A stretch of DNA of 64,000 nt. It comes from Micromonospora citrea (lineage in GTDB: Bacteria > Actinomycetota > Actinomycetes > Mycobacteriales > Micromonosporaceae). The notes under the pieces were generated by a model, which searched no databases, was not told the origin of the DNA, and saw nothing but the letters and a program-made list of their open reading frames with translations. The translations under genes were made by a program, and so were the position numbers. Positions 43,393 through 52,507 of this stretch are shown here, one piece after another (the stretch's first letter is position 1; every line of letters starts with the position of its first letter). Location: contig NZ_FMHZ01000002.1 of the NCBI RefSeq assembly GCF_900090315.1, positions 2,334,501-2,398,500 on the forward strand, written 5' to 3'.

Positions 43393-43497
43393 GATCCGCC
43401 ACGATAGGCGGTCCCCACGACGGTTGCCGGGCGCAGCCCCGGCCGGTCGGCGCCCGGCGACGTCCGCGCGCCGGGTACGGGCCGTGCGGGACCGGCG

Positions 43498-43977
43498 TCA
43501 GGACGAGCCGAGGAGGACGCCGAAGACACCGCAGCAGAGCAGCCCGAAAATGGCGAGCGTGACCAGCAGGATGCTGTAGTTGGACCAGAGCCCGAACCTC
43601 GTCACGTCGGTGCCGTGCCCGTCGTGGACGCGGTTGCGCCACCCGCCGAAGCGGAACGACAGGTGGTGCGCCGCGCCGGGCTGGACGGCCAGCGAGGTGG
43701 TGATCAGCGGGACGCCCATGAAGTCGGTGTAGCGGACGTCGTGCTGCCCGGGCGCGACCACCATGTACCAGGTGCCCTCGCCGGGGATCGACACCGTCTG
43801 GCCGTCGATCTTGAACTTGCTGGTGGTCGGGGCGGGCACGATGTACGGGCCGCGGTTCACCGTGACGGCGAGCACCGCGTACCCCGGCGGGGGCGCGATC
43901 GGGTGGGGGTGGACCAGTGGCGTCACCGCGCCGGGCACGGGCGGGTACGGCGGATGAGGGGGATACGACACCCTCAC
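43498..43977 (-). CDS. Small membrane protein, function unknown
   Basis: A 159-residue protein with a Pro-rich start (SYPPHPPYPPVPGAV), a beta-sandwich-like middle (TVNRGPYIVPAPTTSKFKID; GTWYMVVAPGQHDVRYTDF) and a C-terminal transmembrane helix (YSILLVTLAIFGLLCCGVFG). Such proteins are common in actinomycetes and have no assigned role. It lies 105 bp upstream of the nuclease gene and on the same strand. Confidence 0.7.
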   Translation of the reverse strand: MRVSYPPHPPYPPVPGAVTPLVHPHPIAPPPGYAVLAVTVNRGPYIVPAPTTSKFKIDGQTVSIPGEGTWYMVVAPGQHDVRYTDFMGVPLITTSLAVQPGAAHHLSFRFGGWRNRVHDGHGTDVTRFGLWSNYSILLVTLAIFGLLCCGVFGVLLGSS

Positions 43978-44215
43978 ATGTTCACACGCGCCCGCACCCC
44001 CGCCGGATCGGCGGAGGTCACAGTGCGGTCACCGCTCGGCGGAGCGGTTCCGGGGCGAGCGGGGCAGGGCGGTGCCGGCCAGCGGCCGACGGTCGCGGCG
44101 GCGACGCCGACAGCCCGGGGTGCACGGCGGCCGGGAGACGGTGTGCACGGGCGCCGGGGCGGGCGCGGCCGGCTGCCGGCCGATCAGCCAGCAGAGGAAG
44201 CGGGCCACCGGTGGC

Positions 44216-44449
44216 TCAGCCGACCGGGAGGCGCTCGGCCTCGGACCGGGAGATGTCGTACTGGGCGCCGCAGAAGGTGCACTGCTGCACGTAGCGGGTG
44301 CGGATCGGGATGATCGGGACGAAGAAGAGGCTGAACCTCGTCGACCGCCGGGTGATGACCTGTGCGGCGTGGTTGCCGCAGTTGCGGCAGACCTGCTGCA
44401 CCACGCCCGACCGGCTGACCTTGGTGCGGAGCCCGAAGATGAAGAACAT
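44216..44449 (-). CDS. Zinc-ribbon protein
   Basis: A 77-residue protein with two CxxC knuckles: VCRNCGNHAAQV and QCTFCGAQYDIS, separated by a hydrophobic segment (FSLFFVPIIPIRTRY) that may be membrane-associated. The layout is that of small zinc-ribbon proteins widespread in actinomycetes. The role is unknown. The 238 bases between it and the previous gene hold nothing I can call. Confidence 0.8.
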   Translation of the reverse strand: MFFIFGLRTKVSRSGVVQQVCRNCGNHAAQVITRRSTRFSLFFVPIIPIRTRYVQQCTFCGAQYDISRSEAERLPVG

Positions 44450-44497
44450 CGCCCGGCAGTACCCGCTGCGGGCCCCGCAATCACCCCCCGACCCGCG

Positions 44498-45358
44498 TCA
44501 GGGGCGGAAATTTCCGGCGCGGGCGGCCGACAGCTCCCGCAGGAACGCCAGCCCCTCGACGGCGAGGGCGTCGGGGCCGGTGGCGAGCGGCCGCCACACG
44601 GACATCGGCACGGCCAGGGCCGGCGCGGTGAACGACTCGATGCTCACCTGGCCGGCATAGCCGATGTCGGCCAGGGCGTCGAGCATCGCCGGCCAGTCGA
44701 GGTGGTCCCCGCCCGGCGCGCCCCGGTCGTTGCCGCAGACCTGCACGTGCGCCAGGCGGTCACCGGCCGCCCGGATCGCGGCCGGCAGGTCGCGTTCCTC
44801 GATGTTCATGTGGAACGTGTCCAGCGCGAGGCCCAGCCCGACGATCCCGTCGACCGCCTCCAGCGCCTGCTCGACGGTGTTGACCAGGCTGGTCTCGAAG
44901 CGGTTGAGCGGTTCCAGGGCGATCGTCACGCCCCGCTCGGCGGCCTCGTCGGCCAGCGGGCGGAGCCGGTCGCGGAGGCGGGCGACGGCGGCGCGGCGCG
45001 CGTCCGCGTCGAGCAGCCAGGTGCGCCCGGCCGGGGCGTAGAGCGGGCCCGCGACCACGGCGGCGCCCACCCGGCCCGCCAGCGCCACGCAGTGCCGCAC
45101 GAAGTCGGTCGTACGCCGCACCACCTCGCCGTCGTCGGCGAGCAGGTCGTGCTCGGGCAGCAGGCCGGCACAGACCGCGGGGGCCAGGCCCAGCCCGGCG
45201 AGCAGGCCCCCGGCCGACGCCGCGTCCCAGTCGCCGGGCGCCTGCACGGGCAGCTCGACGGCGTCGAAGCCCCACGCCCTGATCCGCGGGGCGAGCCGGG
45301 CCAGCGCGTCGTCGGTCAGCGGCGCGACCCACGCCCACGTGTTGATGCCGATCCTCAT
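44498..45358 (-). CDS. Sugar phosphate isomerase/epimerase (TIM barrel)
   Basis: A 286-residue AP-endonuclease-2-fold TIM barrel of the ketose 3-epimerase group. It begins MRIGINTWAWVAPLTDD; metal and substrate residues are in ITIALEPLNRFETSL-like VTIALEPLNRFE, LALDTFHMNIEE, HVQVCGNDRG and YAGQVSIESF, matching tagatose/psicose 3-epimerases (two Glu, Asp and His around Mn). The start ATG 45358 matches the family; the frame extends to 45400. It stands alone, without a sugar operon. Confidence 0.85.
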   Translation of the reverse strand: MRIGINTWAWVAPLTDDALARLAPRIRAWGFDAVELPVQAPGDWDAASAGGLLAGLGLAPAVCAGLLPEHDLLADDGEVVRRTTDFVRHCVALAGRVGAAVVAGPLYAPAGRTWLLDADARRAAVARLRDRLRPLADEAAERGVTIALEPLNRFETSLVNTVEQALEAVDGIVGLGLALDTFHMNIEERDLPAAIRAAGDRLAHVQVCGNDRGAPGGDHLDWPAMLDALADIGYAGQVSIESFTAPALAVPMSVWRPLATGPDALAVEGLAFLRELSAARAGNFRP

Positions 45359-45526
45359 CGCCGCCCGCGCCTCCCCGCCGCAGTTCGCCGACCGGCTCAC
45401 CGCCGGGCGGCTCGGCGACCAGCCGCCGAGATCCGTCGACTGTAGAGGATCATGCGCGGCTCGGACGGGCCCGGTCGGGGACGGCGGTGCCCGGCCCGCC
45501 GGGGCCGGGCACCGCCTACGCGACGG

Positions 45527-46405
45527 TCAGGTCGTCGCCGATGCGGCCTGCGGCTCCAGGCCGGGCACCTCCGACGGGAGCCAGATCGGCTGCCAGTCCT
45601 TCATCTCGTGGTAGCGGCGCAGCTCCGCCAGCCCGGAGACCGACCCGGCCCAGGCCCCGTACGGCGGGTTCTGCTCGTCGAAGCCGGACTGCACGAAGGT
45701 CAGCTTCGTCCTGCCCTGCGACTCGGCCAGCTCCCAGGTGCTGACGCCCGTGGGCCCCCAGTCCACCGACAGCTTCCGGCCGGGCTCCAGGTCGACGATC
45801 TTGGCCGCGAAGCCGGACTCGAGCCCGCCCATGGCGTAGCGCCCGCCGACCCAGGGCTCGATGCCGATCGGGTAGCCGAACCAGGCGGTGGCCTGCTCGG
45901 AGTCGGTCAGCGACTCGAACACCTTCGCCGCCGGCGCGTCGATGAGTATTTCGCCGCGCAGGTCGGCGGAGGTGAAGTCGACCTTCGGCAGCAGCGGCTG
46001 GCCCTCCAGGTGGGCGGCCAGGTTGGCGATCGACAGGCTCCAGTAGGTCTGGAGCACGCCCCGGATGGAGCTGCCGCTCATCGCCTCGGCGAAGTCGAAG
46101 TGGCTCTGGGTCAGGGTCAGCACGGTGGAGTCGGGGCTCTCCGCGCGCAGGGCGAACTCGGTGGTGGTCTCGACCCCGTCGAGCAGCCAGGCGAAGCGCA
46201 GCGTGTCGTCGTCGACGTGCAGCAGCCGCTGGTGCGGCGCGTCGCCCTCGGGGGTGTGGCGGCCCCAGAACTCGTACCGGTGCGGCAGCTCGACCTCGGC
46301 GTGCTCGGCGAGCCAGACGCGCAGCTCGGCCGGGTCGGTCAGGGCGCGGCGGACGGCCTCGACCGGCGCGGCGAGGCGGGCGGGCAGCTTCATCGGTTCA
46401 GTCAC
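45527..46405 (-). CDS. Tandem SRPBCC (AHSA1-like) domain protein
   Basis: A 292-residue protein with two Aha1/START-like domains: the first from LPARLAAPVEAVRRALTDP to about residue 140, the second from EILIDAPAAKVFESLTDSEQ to the end. Such proteins bind hydrophobic ligands. Its ATG overlaps the end of the upstream HTH gene by eight bases; the HTH-SRPBCC pair is a common arrangement in actinomycetes, where the HTH protein probably controls both. Confidence 0.85.
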   Translation of the reverse strand: MTEPMKLPARLAAPVEAVRRALTDPAELRVWLAEHAEVELPHRYEFWGRHTPEGDAPHQRLLHVDDDTLRFAWLLDGVETTTEFALRAESPDSTVLTLTQSHFDFAEAMSGSSIRGVLQTYWSLSIANLAAHLEGQPLLPKVDFTSADLRGEILIDAPAAKVFESLTDSEQATAWFGYPIGIEPWVGGRYAMGGLESGFAAKIVDLEPGRKLSVDWGPTGVSTWELAESQGRTKLTFVQSGFDEQNPPYGAWAGSVSGLAELRRYHEMKDWQPIWLPSEVPGLEPQAASATT

Positions 46406-46955
46406 GGTCTTTCCCCTTCGGATAGCAGGCCACGGCGAGCTTGAAGGCGTCGCCCTCGGCGCCCCCGTAGCGCGTGAACAGGTCCTGCAGAGTGCTCTGC
46501 AGGTCGTGCAGGAACTGCTGGCGCTGCTCGGCCGGCACCCGGATCTCGCCGGCCACCCCGATCGAGGGAAGCTCGGGGGCGGCGCGGTCCAGCCCGGCGA
46601 TGTCGGCCTGGACCTCCTCCATGAGGTCGAGCAGGTAGCCGAGGCTCAGCTCGTCGCGGGCCCGACGCAGGCCGATCCGGCCGACCAGTCGGGGCGAGAG
46701 CCAGTAGGACCGGGCGGCGGCCTGGTAGATGCCCTCGCTGATGCCCCGGACCTTGCGCTCGCTGACCTGCTCGACCAGCCCGGCGGCGACGAGCTGCTTG
46801 ACGTGGTAGTAGACGCGCTGCGGCGTCTGCTCCAGCCGGGCGGCGACCTCGGTGCAGGTGCGCGGCTCGGCCAGTTGCCGCAGCACCTCGACGCGCTGCG
46901 GCTTGAGCAGGGCTTCGGCCTGCTCGATCTGCTCCAGGTACAGGACATCTCTCAT
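46398..46955 (-). CDS. ArsR-like helix-turn-helix regulator
   Basis: A 185-residue regulator with an N-terminal winged helix (LLKPQRVEVLRQLAEPR, TCTEVAARLEQTPQRVYYHV, KQLVAAGLVEQV) and a helical C-terminal domain. It overlaps the SRPBCC gene downstream, so the two are one transcript. No ribosome site precedes ATG 46955, and the promoter ends close to it, suggesting leaderless translation. Confidence 0.85.
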   Translation of the reverse strand: MRDVLYLEQIEQAEALLKPQRVEVLRQLAEPRTCTEVAARLEQTPQRVYYHVKQLVAAGLVEQVSERKVRGISEGIYQAAARSYWLSPRLVGRIGLRRARDELSLGYLLDLMEEVQADIAGLDRAAPELPSIGVAGEIRVPAEQRQQFLHDLQSTLQDLFTRYGGAEGDAFKLAVACYPKGKDRD

Positions 46956-46964
46956 GGCAAAATC

Positions 46965-46993
46965 AGTTTGTACGTAAAAAATTTGTTTGTCAA
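46965..46993 (-). promoter_or_regulatory. Promoter of the HTH-SRPBCC operon
   Basis: Read leftward, TTGACA (46993-46988) is followed by an AT-rich spacer and TACAAACT (46972-46965), giving a -10 at 15 to 17 bases. The stretch at 46960-46995 is the most AT-rich non-coding patch on the right side of the window. Transcription would start within a few bases of ATG 46955. Confidence 0.5.
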
Positions 46994-47042
46994 TAGCCTC
47001 GACGACAGCCGCGCCGAGGGACGGCGCGGCTGTCGGGGCGGA

Positions 47043-48386
47043 TCAGGGCAGCCAGTCGGGGCGCAGCGGGTAGCTCGTCGCCCCCTCCGGGCCGTTACGG
47101 GTGGCCAGCACCTGGTGCAGCTGGATGCCGTTGCGCTCGAACGCCAGCCGCGAGCCCGCCATGTATAGGCCCCACACGCGCGCGGTGCCCTGCCCCACCT
47201 CGCGGACGCAGTCGTCCCAGTGCGCCACCAGGTTGCGGCACCAGGCGGCCAGCGTCAGCGCGTAGTGCAGCCGCAGGTTCTCCTCGTGCTGCACCTCCAG
47301 CCCGACGTCGTGGATCTCGCCGATCAGCCGGCCGGGACCGGCCAGCTCGCCGTCGGGGAAGACGTAGCGGTCGATGAACGCGCCCGAGCGGTGCGGCGCG
47401 TGGTTGTCGGCCCGCGTGATGCAGTGGTTGAGCAGCCGGCCGTCCGGCCGCAGCCGGTCGGACAGCGCCTTGAAGTAGGCCGGGTAGTTGCGCACCCCGA
47501 TGTGCTCGGTCAGCCCGATCGAGGAGACCGCGTCGAACTGCTCGCGGGGCGCGTCCCGGTAGTCGAGGTGGCGCACCTCGGCCAGGTCGGCCAGCCCCTC
47601 CCGCTCGATCGCCGCCCGCGCCCACTCCGCCTGCGCCCGGGACAGGGTCACCCCGAGCGCCCGCACGCCGTACTCGCGGGCCGCGTGCCGCACCATGCCG
47701 CCCCACCCGCAGCCCACGTCGAGCAGCCGCATCCCGGCCCTGAGGCCCAGCTTCTGCGCCACCAGGTCGTACTTGGCCGCCTGGGCCTGCTCCAGCGTGT
47801 CGTCGGGCGAGCGGTAGAGCGCGCAGGTGTACGTCATCGACGGGCCGAGCACCTTCTCGTAGAAGGCGTTCGAGACGTCGTAGTGGTGGGAGATCGCCGT
47901 GCTGTCCCGCAGCCGGGAGTGCCGCAGCCCGTTCACCAGCCGCTTCCAACGCGGCTGCGCCTCCTGCGGCGGGGGCGGCGGCGGCATCAGCCGCTCCCAG
48001 CCCAGCCCGCGCACCAGGGCCAGCGCCTCGGTCAGCGGGGGCGTACGCAGCCGCAACTCGTCCTTGAGCACCCGCAGCGCCTCGTACGGGTCGCCCGGGT
48101 GCACCCCCTGCAACGCCAGGTCGCCGCTGACGTACGCCCGGGCCATGCCCAGGTCGCCCGGGGCGGTGAGCAGGTAGGTCAGGCCCCGCTCGGAACGGAT
48201 CGACAGGGTGATCCCGGCGTCGGCCGGGCCCACCGCGCTGCCGTCGTAACCGGTGACCCGCACCGGCAGGTCCCCCGTGGTCAACGCGCGGACGACGTCC
48301 GCCACGGTCGGACCCGGGCGCCGGCCCCCCGCCGGCGGGGTGGCGGGAGCGCTCGCCGCCCCCTGGTCTCGATCGGTCAGGCTCAT
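47043..48386 (-). CDS. tmsB: SAM-dependent fatty acid methyltransferase (cyclopropane synthase family), TmsB/BfaB-like
   Basis: A 447-residue cyclopropane-fatty-acid-synthase-type methyltransferase. It carries SHHYDVSNAFYEKVLGPSMTY, the SAM loop LLDVGCGWGGMVRHAA and SIGLTEHIGVRNYPAYF. Its ATG overlaps the TGA of an FAD-binding oxidoreductase gene. In actinomycetes this pair (TmsB methylates oleoyl-lipid to a 10-methylene, TmsA reduces it) makes 10-methyl branched fatty acids such as tuberculostearic acid. The pairing makes TmsB more likely than a true cyclopropane synthase. Confidence 0.85.
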   Translation of the reverse strand: MSLTDRDQGAASAPATPPAGGRRPGPTVADVVRALTTGDLPVRVTGYDGSAVGPADAGITLSIRSERGLTYLLTAPGDLGMARAYVSGDLALQGVHPGDPYEALRVLKDELRLRTPPLTEALALVRGLGWERLMPPPPPPQEAQPRWKRLVNGLRHSRLRDSTAISHHYDVSNAFYEKVLGPSMTYTCALYRSPDDTLEQAQAAKYDLVAQKLGLRAGMRLLDVGCGWGGMVRHAAREYGVRALGVTLSRAQAEWARAAIEREGLADLAEVRHLDYRDAPREQFDAVSSIGLTEHIGVRNYPAYFKALSDRLRPDGRLLNHCITRADNHAPHRSGAFIDRYVFPDGELAGPGRLIGEIHDVGLEVQHEENLRLHYALTLAAWCRNLVAHWDDCVREVGQGTARVWGLYMAGSRLAFERNGIQLHQVLATRNGPEGATSYPLRPDWLP

Positions 48387-49783
48387 TGTCGTGCTACCGC
48401 CTTCTCGTACAGTCCGGTGAGCCGGTGGTCCGGGTCGTAGCGGTCCTTCACCTGGCGCCACGTCGCGCCGCCGTAGAGCCGGTCGAAGGATTCCCGGTCG
48501 TAGTACGCGTCGGAGTAGAGCGACTTGTGCCCGCCCGACTCCGACACCGTTCGTTCGATCATCCGGTTGACGTCGCCGTCGGCGGCGCCGTCGGCGATCG
48601 GCACGCTCCCCCAGAAGCCGACGTTCACGTAGTCCTGCCCCGGCCGGAGCGGATACAGCGGCCAGGCCCGGGCCGATTCCGGGCCGGACGGCTCGCGCAG
48701 CCGCAGGGGGCAGAGCCAGACCGGGGTCATCCCTACGGTCCGGGCGAACCAGCGCAGGAACTCCGCCGTGCGGTCCAGCGGGACCTCCACGTCCTGCACC
48801 ACCCGCTCGCGCGCCGGCTGCCCGCGCAGGCGGTCGATCCGGGCGGCCACGCCGTGCCGGTGCTCCAGCCGCACCAGCCGGTGGTAGACGTCGCTGCGCC
48901 GCCACCGCGCCGGCCAGATCCGCCGCACCACGGGGTGCTGCACGCCGAACGCCGCCGAGCACCAGAACCAGTCGGTGTCCCAGCGCCAGAGATAGTCGTA
49001 CGTGGTCAGGGCGTCGCGCGTGCGCCGGCGCAGCGAGCGGTAGTAGATCTCCTGCCCGGTGTAGTCGCTGACCGCCGGGGCGTGATCGGTGAACGTGCCG
49101 AGGGTCAGGTACGCCTCGCCGGGGCTGAACATCACCCCGTCCATGGCGTCCACGCCCTCGCCCGCCCACGACCGCGTCGCGGTGACCTCGGCGATGGCGT
49201 CGGTCAGGGCCTCCAGCCGGGTGAACCGGACGTTGCGCAGGGCCACGAAGCGGCGTACCGGCTGGAGTTCGATGCGCAGCCGGGTGGCGTAGCCGAGGCT
49301 GCCCAGCGAGTTGGGGAAGGCGGCGAAGAGGTCGGCGTGCTCCCCCTCCGGCCGGGCGGTGACGACCTCGCCCGCGCCGGTGAGCACGTCCATCTCCACC
49401 ACCGACTCGTGCGGCAGCCCGTTGCGGAACGACGTCGACTCGATGCCCAGCCCGGTGACCGCCCCGCCGAGGGTGATGGTGCGCAACTGCGGCACCACCA
49501 GAGGCATCAGCCCGTGCGGCAGGGTCGCGTCGACGAGGTCCTCATAGGTGCACATGCCCTGCACGTCGGCGGTGCGGGCGACCGGGTCCACGTCGAGCAC
49601 GCCGGTGAGGCCGCTGACGTCCAGCCCCGGCGCCCGGGGGGCGTTCCTCGGGCGGAACAGGTTGGAGGTGCGCTTGGCCAGGCGGACCGGCTCGCCCTCG
49701 GGCACCGCCGCGTACGACCGGCGCAGCCGCGCCACCGCGCCGTCGTGGTCGACCGGGTGATGATCCACACGCACCGCGCACAT
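48383..49783 (-). CDS. tmsA: FAD-binding oxidoreductase, TmsA/BfaA-like (10-methylene fatty acid reductase)
   Basis: A 466-residue protein of the FAD-linked oxidase (PCMH-type) fold. The FAD domain shows LAKRTSNLFRPR, VPQLRTITLGGAVTGLGIE and NSLGSLGYATRLRIEL; the C-terminal part includes WRWDTDWFWCSAAFG and YVNVGFWGSVPI. Together with the coupled methyltransferase gene it fits the reductase step of 10-methyl branched fatty acid synthesis. ATG 49783 is preceded in the leftward sense by TACAGT, a possible -10. It overlaps tmsB by an ATGA junction. Confidence 0.85.
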   Translation of the reverse strand: MCAVRVDHHPVDHDGAVARLRRSYAAVPEGEPVRLAKRTSNLFRPRNAPRAPGLDVSGLTGVLDVDPVARTADVQGMCTYEDLVDATLPHGLMPLVVPQLRTITLGGAVTGLGIESTSFRNGLPHESVVEMDVLTGAGEVVTARPEGEHADLFAAFPNSLGSLGYATRLRIELQPVRRFVALRNVRFTRLEALTDAIAEVTATRSWAGEGVDAMDGVMFSPGEAYLTLGTFTDHAPAVSDYTGQEIYYRSLRRRTRDALTTYDYLWRWDTDWFWCSAAFGVQHPVVRRIWPARWRRSDVYHRLVRLEHRHGVAARIDRLRGQPARERVVQDVEVPLDRTAEFLRWFARTVGMTPVWLCPLRLREPSGPESARAWPLYPLRPGQDYVNVGFWGSVPIADGAADGDVNRMIERTVSESGGHKSLYSDAYYDRESFDRLYGGATWRQVKDRYDPDHRLTGLYEKAVARQ

Positions 49784-49968
49784 GCGATCACTGTACGCCG
49801 CAGTCGGTCGACGGCGTGGGATGTCCACGGTGGCCGTTTCGCATCGAGGAACGCCGCGCGCCGGCCGCCGGGCGGCGGTGGCGGCGCGGCCGCCGCGGAA
49901 CGGTGCCCGGTCGGGCATGCCGCGCGGTGCGGTGGTCGCGGGGCCGCCGTCGGCATAGCGTGGAGGGC

Positions 49969-50253
49969 ATGCCGAAAGCTGTGTGGAACGACGTGGTCGT
50001 GGCCGAGAGCGACGACACCGTGCTGGTGGAGGGCAACCACTACTTCCCGCGTGCCGCCCTGCGCGACGACCTGATCCGCGAGTCCGACACGCACACCGTC
50101 TGCCCCTGGAAGGGCACGGCCTCCTACTACACCCTCGCCCACGACGGGCGCACCAGCCCCGACGCGGTCTGGTACTACCCCGACCCGAAGCCGGAGGCGG
50201 AGATGGTCCGCGACCGCGTCGCCTTCTGGAAGGACGTCCGGGTCGTCGACTGA
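49969..50253 (+). CDS. DUF427 family protein
   Basis: A 94-residue protein with the complete DUF427 pattern: AVWNDVVVAESDDTVLVEGN, YFPRAALRDDLI, CPWKGTASYYTL and WYYPDPKPEAEMVRDRVAFW. The family is a small beta fold widespread in actinomycetes; its function is unknown. GGAGGG lies directly before ATG 49969. The gene is divergent from tmsA. Confidence 0.9.
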   Translation: MPKAVWNDVVVAESDDTVLVEGNHYFPRAALRDDLIRESDTHTVCPWKGTASYYTLAHDGRTSPDAVWYYPDPKPEAEMVRDRVAFWKDVRVVD

Positions 50254-50362
50254 CCCCGCTCCCCCGGCCCGCCCGCGATCCCGCGCCGCCGGCCTGGCGT
50301 TCGTGCCTCTCGGCGCGCTTCGCCGGGGCGGGCGATGGCAACGGGACCGTGGCCGGGGCGCC

Positions 50363-50402
50363 GGATCGCGGACAGGGTGCGGGGATCGCGGACAGGGTGC
50401 GG
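50363..50402. repeat. Exact 20-bp tandem duplication
   Basis: GGATCGCGGACAGGGTGCGG occurs twice in direct succession (50363-50382 and 50383-50402), in the gap between convergent genes and ending one base before the stop codon of the leftward gene. Confidence 0.85.
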
Positions 50403-50403
50403 G

Positions 50404-50868
50404 TCAGGTGGCGCGGAGCATCCGGAGCTGGGCGAGGTGCTTCGGCAGGTGCACGCGGGTGTGCAGGTCGAGGGTGCGCCCCCAGGGCAGGGTGTCGTCG
50501 ACGACCAGGTCGAAGCCCTCGCGCAGGTGCGTCTCGACCGGGGTCTCGGCCGCCGGGCCGAGCCGCTCGGTCAGCGCGCAGAGCTTCTGGCTGGTGGCCC
50601 GCAGCAGGGTGGCCAGCCCGTCCAGCCCGCCGCACTCGGCGACCAGCGCGTCCACCTGTGGACGGTGGATGGTCTCCAGGTCGTAGTACGCGAACGGCGA
50701 ACCCGCGATGACCGCCTCGGTCGCCTCGGTCATCAGCTCGTCGTTGGCGGCGAGGTGGGCGACGATCTGCTCGGCACTGAGCTGCCCGGCCGGCGGTGGC
50801 CCGAACCCGCCCGCGTCGACCTCCGCGAGCACCTCCTCGTACGCCCGCCGCAGCCTCTCCACCTCCAC
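50404..50868 (-). CDS. DinB/maleylpyruvate-isomerase-like helical protein
   Basis: A 154-residue helical protein. LSAEQIVAHLAANDELMTEA resembles the first metal-binding helix of DinB-type four-helix bundles, and THLREGFDLVVDDTLPWGR with HLPKHLAQLRML the last ones, giving possible His ligands. Several actinomycete members are mycothiol-dependent enzymes; here that is only suggestive. It is transcribed leftward after a short-chain dehydrogenase gene. Confidence 0.6.
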   Translation of the reverse strand: MEVERLRRAYEEVLAEVDAGGFGPPPAGQLSAEQIVAHLAANDELMTEATEAVIAGSPFAYYDLETIHRPQVDALVAECGGLDGLATLLRATSQKLCALTERLGPAAETPVETHLREGFDLVVDDTLPWGRTLDLHTRVHLPKHLAQLRMLRAT

Positions 50869-50924
50869 CGGCCCAGGCTAGCCCGATCCGGCGCCCGGCG
50901 GGCCGAACCGGGCAGGTGCGGCGG

Positions 50925-51707
50925 TCAGGCCGGCAGCACGCCCCGGGTGACGGCGCGGCTCACCAGGGCCAACAGCTTGCGGGGCCGGCGCGGCTGGAGG
51001 TGGGCGCCGACGAAGGTCCCCCGGCCCGCCACCACGTAGCCCTCGTTGCGGGCCAGCGATCGCAGCGCCCGGGCCACCACCCGCTGCGGCGTCTCCATCC
51101 GCCCGCCGATGGCGGCCCGGCGGGTGCCGATCGTGTCGAAGAACCCGGTCTCGACGGGGCCCGGGCACAGCGCCAGCACGTTGACGCCCCGGTCCCGGTA
51201 CTCGCTCCACAGCGCCAGGCTGAAGTTGAGCACGAACGACTTGGCCGCGCTGTAGACGGCGAAGTACGCGGCGGGCTGGAAGCCGGCGGTGGACGCGACG
51301 TTGATCACCCCGCCGCCGCCACGGGCCAGCATGGCGGGCACGAGCGCGTGGGTCAGGTCCGTCAGCGCCACGACGTTGACCATGAGCTGGTCGTGGTCGC
51401 GGTCGCCGGGGATCTCCTCGAACCGTCCGCAGGTGCCGAAGCCCGCGTTGTTGACCAGGAGGTTCACGCGAAGGCCGCGGGCGGCCAACTCGGCGACGAC
51501 GCGGGCGGTGGCGTCGGGTGCGGCGAGGTCCTGCCCGATCACCTCGACCCGCACGCCGTGGGCCTGCCGGAGCGTCGCGGCGAGTTCGTCCATCCGGTCG
51601 ACGGACCGGGCGACCAGGGCCAGGTTCCGCCCCTGCGCGGCGAGCTGTCGGGCGAACTCGGCGCCGATGCCGGTCGAAGCGCCGGTGATGAGAGCAACAT
51701 CAGTCAT
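50925..51707 (-). CDS. Short-chain dehydrogenase/reductase
   Basis: A 260-residue classical SDR: cofactor loop TGASTGIGAEFA near residue 8, NNAGFG near 88, the catalytic Ser in INVASTAGFQ, and YSAAKSF (Tyr/Lys). The C-terminal part (RSLARNEGYVVAGRG) resembles the DltE/HSD-like subgroup. The substrate is unknown. It is divergent from a TetR gene; the start ATG 51707 matches the family, and an upstream ATG at 51749 would cross the operator. Confidence 0.88.
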   Translation of the reverse strand: MTDVALITGASTGIGAEFARQLAAQGRNLALVARSVDRMDELAATLRQAHGVRVEVIGQDLAAPDATARVVAELAARGLRVNLLVNNAGFGTCGRFEEIPGDRDHDQLMVNVVALTDLTHALVPAMLARGGGGVINVASTAGFQPAAYFAVYSAAKSFVLNFSLALWSEYRDRGVNVLALCPGPVETGFFDTIGTRRAAIGGRMETPQRVVARALRSLARNEGYVVAGRGTFVGAHLQPRRPRKLLALVSRAVTRGVLPA

Positions 51708-51735
51708 GCATCGAACCGTAGCGGCTATCCGTCTA

Positions 51736-51758
51736 AACTGCAACACCATGTCGCAGTT
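51736..51758. promoter_or_regulatory. Dyad operator between SDR and TetR genes
   Basis: AACTGC-N11-GCAGTT is a perfect 6-bp inverted repeat in the 107-bp divergent gap. It sits where the SDR promoter should be and is a likely site for the TetR protein encoded to the right. Confidence 0.5.
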
Positions 51759-51814
51759 GGTTGTAGATCCAGGTCGTGGCGTATTGTTTCCGATATCAGC
51801 GAAGGGGAGACGGG

Positions 51815-52387
51815 ATGGCAGAGGGCCAGCGGCGCCTGCGTGCGGACGCCGAACGCAGCATCCGCACGATCATGGAGGCCGCCGAGCGGCTGCTGGCGGC
51901 GAACCCGGCCGCCACCATCGAACAGATCGCCGAGGCGGCCGGGGTCGCCCGCACGACGGTGCACCGGCGCTTCGCCAGCCGCGACGCGCTGATCGCCAGC
52001 ATGACCCGGGACGCCTGGGCGCAGATGGGCGCCGCCGTGGCCGCCGCCCGGCCGGCCACCGCGCCGCCCCTGGTCGCCCTCCACCAGGCCACCGCGACCA
52101 TCCTGGAGATCAAGTCCCGGTGGCCGTTCGCGCTCGGCCAGCCCAGCGACGATCCGTCGACCGTGCGCCACCAGCAGGAGGTCCACGCCGGATGCGAGCT
52201 GGTGCTGCGGCGGGCACAACAGGCCGGGCTGCTCCGCCCGGACGTCGACCTGGACTGGACGCGCCGGGTCTACCTGGCGCTCATCCACGAGACGATCAAC
52301 GGCGCCCCGGCGTCGCCGGGCGACCCCGACGAGCTGGCCGCCCGCATCCTGGACACCCTCCTGCACGGCGCCGCCCCGAGACCCTGA
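51815..52387 (+). CDS. TetR family regulator
   Basis: A 190-residue TetR regulator with helix-turn-helix TIEQIAEAAGVARTTVHRRF and ASRDALIASMTRDAW, then a helical C-terminal domain. GAAGGGGAG precedes ATG 51815. It is divergent from the SDR gene, with an inverted repeat between, so it probably represses the SDR gene. Confidence 0.88.
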   Translation: MAEGQRRLRADAERSIRTIMEAAERLLAANPAATIEQIAEAAGVARTTVHRRFASRDALIASMTRDAWAQMGAAVAAARPATAPPLVALHQATATILEIKSRWPFALGQPSDDPSTVRHQQEVHAGCELVLRRAQQAGLLRPDVDLDWTRRVYLALIHETINGAPASPGDPDELAARILDTLLHGAAPRP

Positions 52388-52507
52388 CCGGCACCGGCCC
52401 GCGCGGCCACGGGCGGGCCGCGCCCCGCCCGGGCGGCGACCCTCGTCGTGCCGGCCCGGCCGAGCGGAATCACCGGACGCGCCCGCCCGAGCGGGCTGGC
52501 GTCCGCT

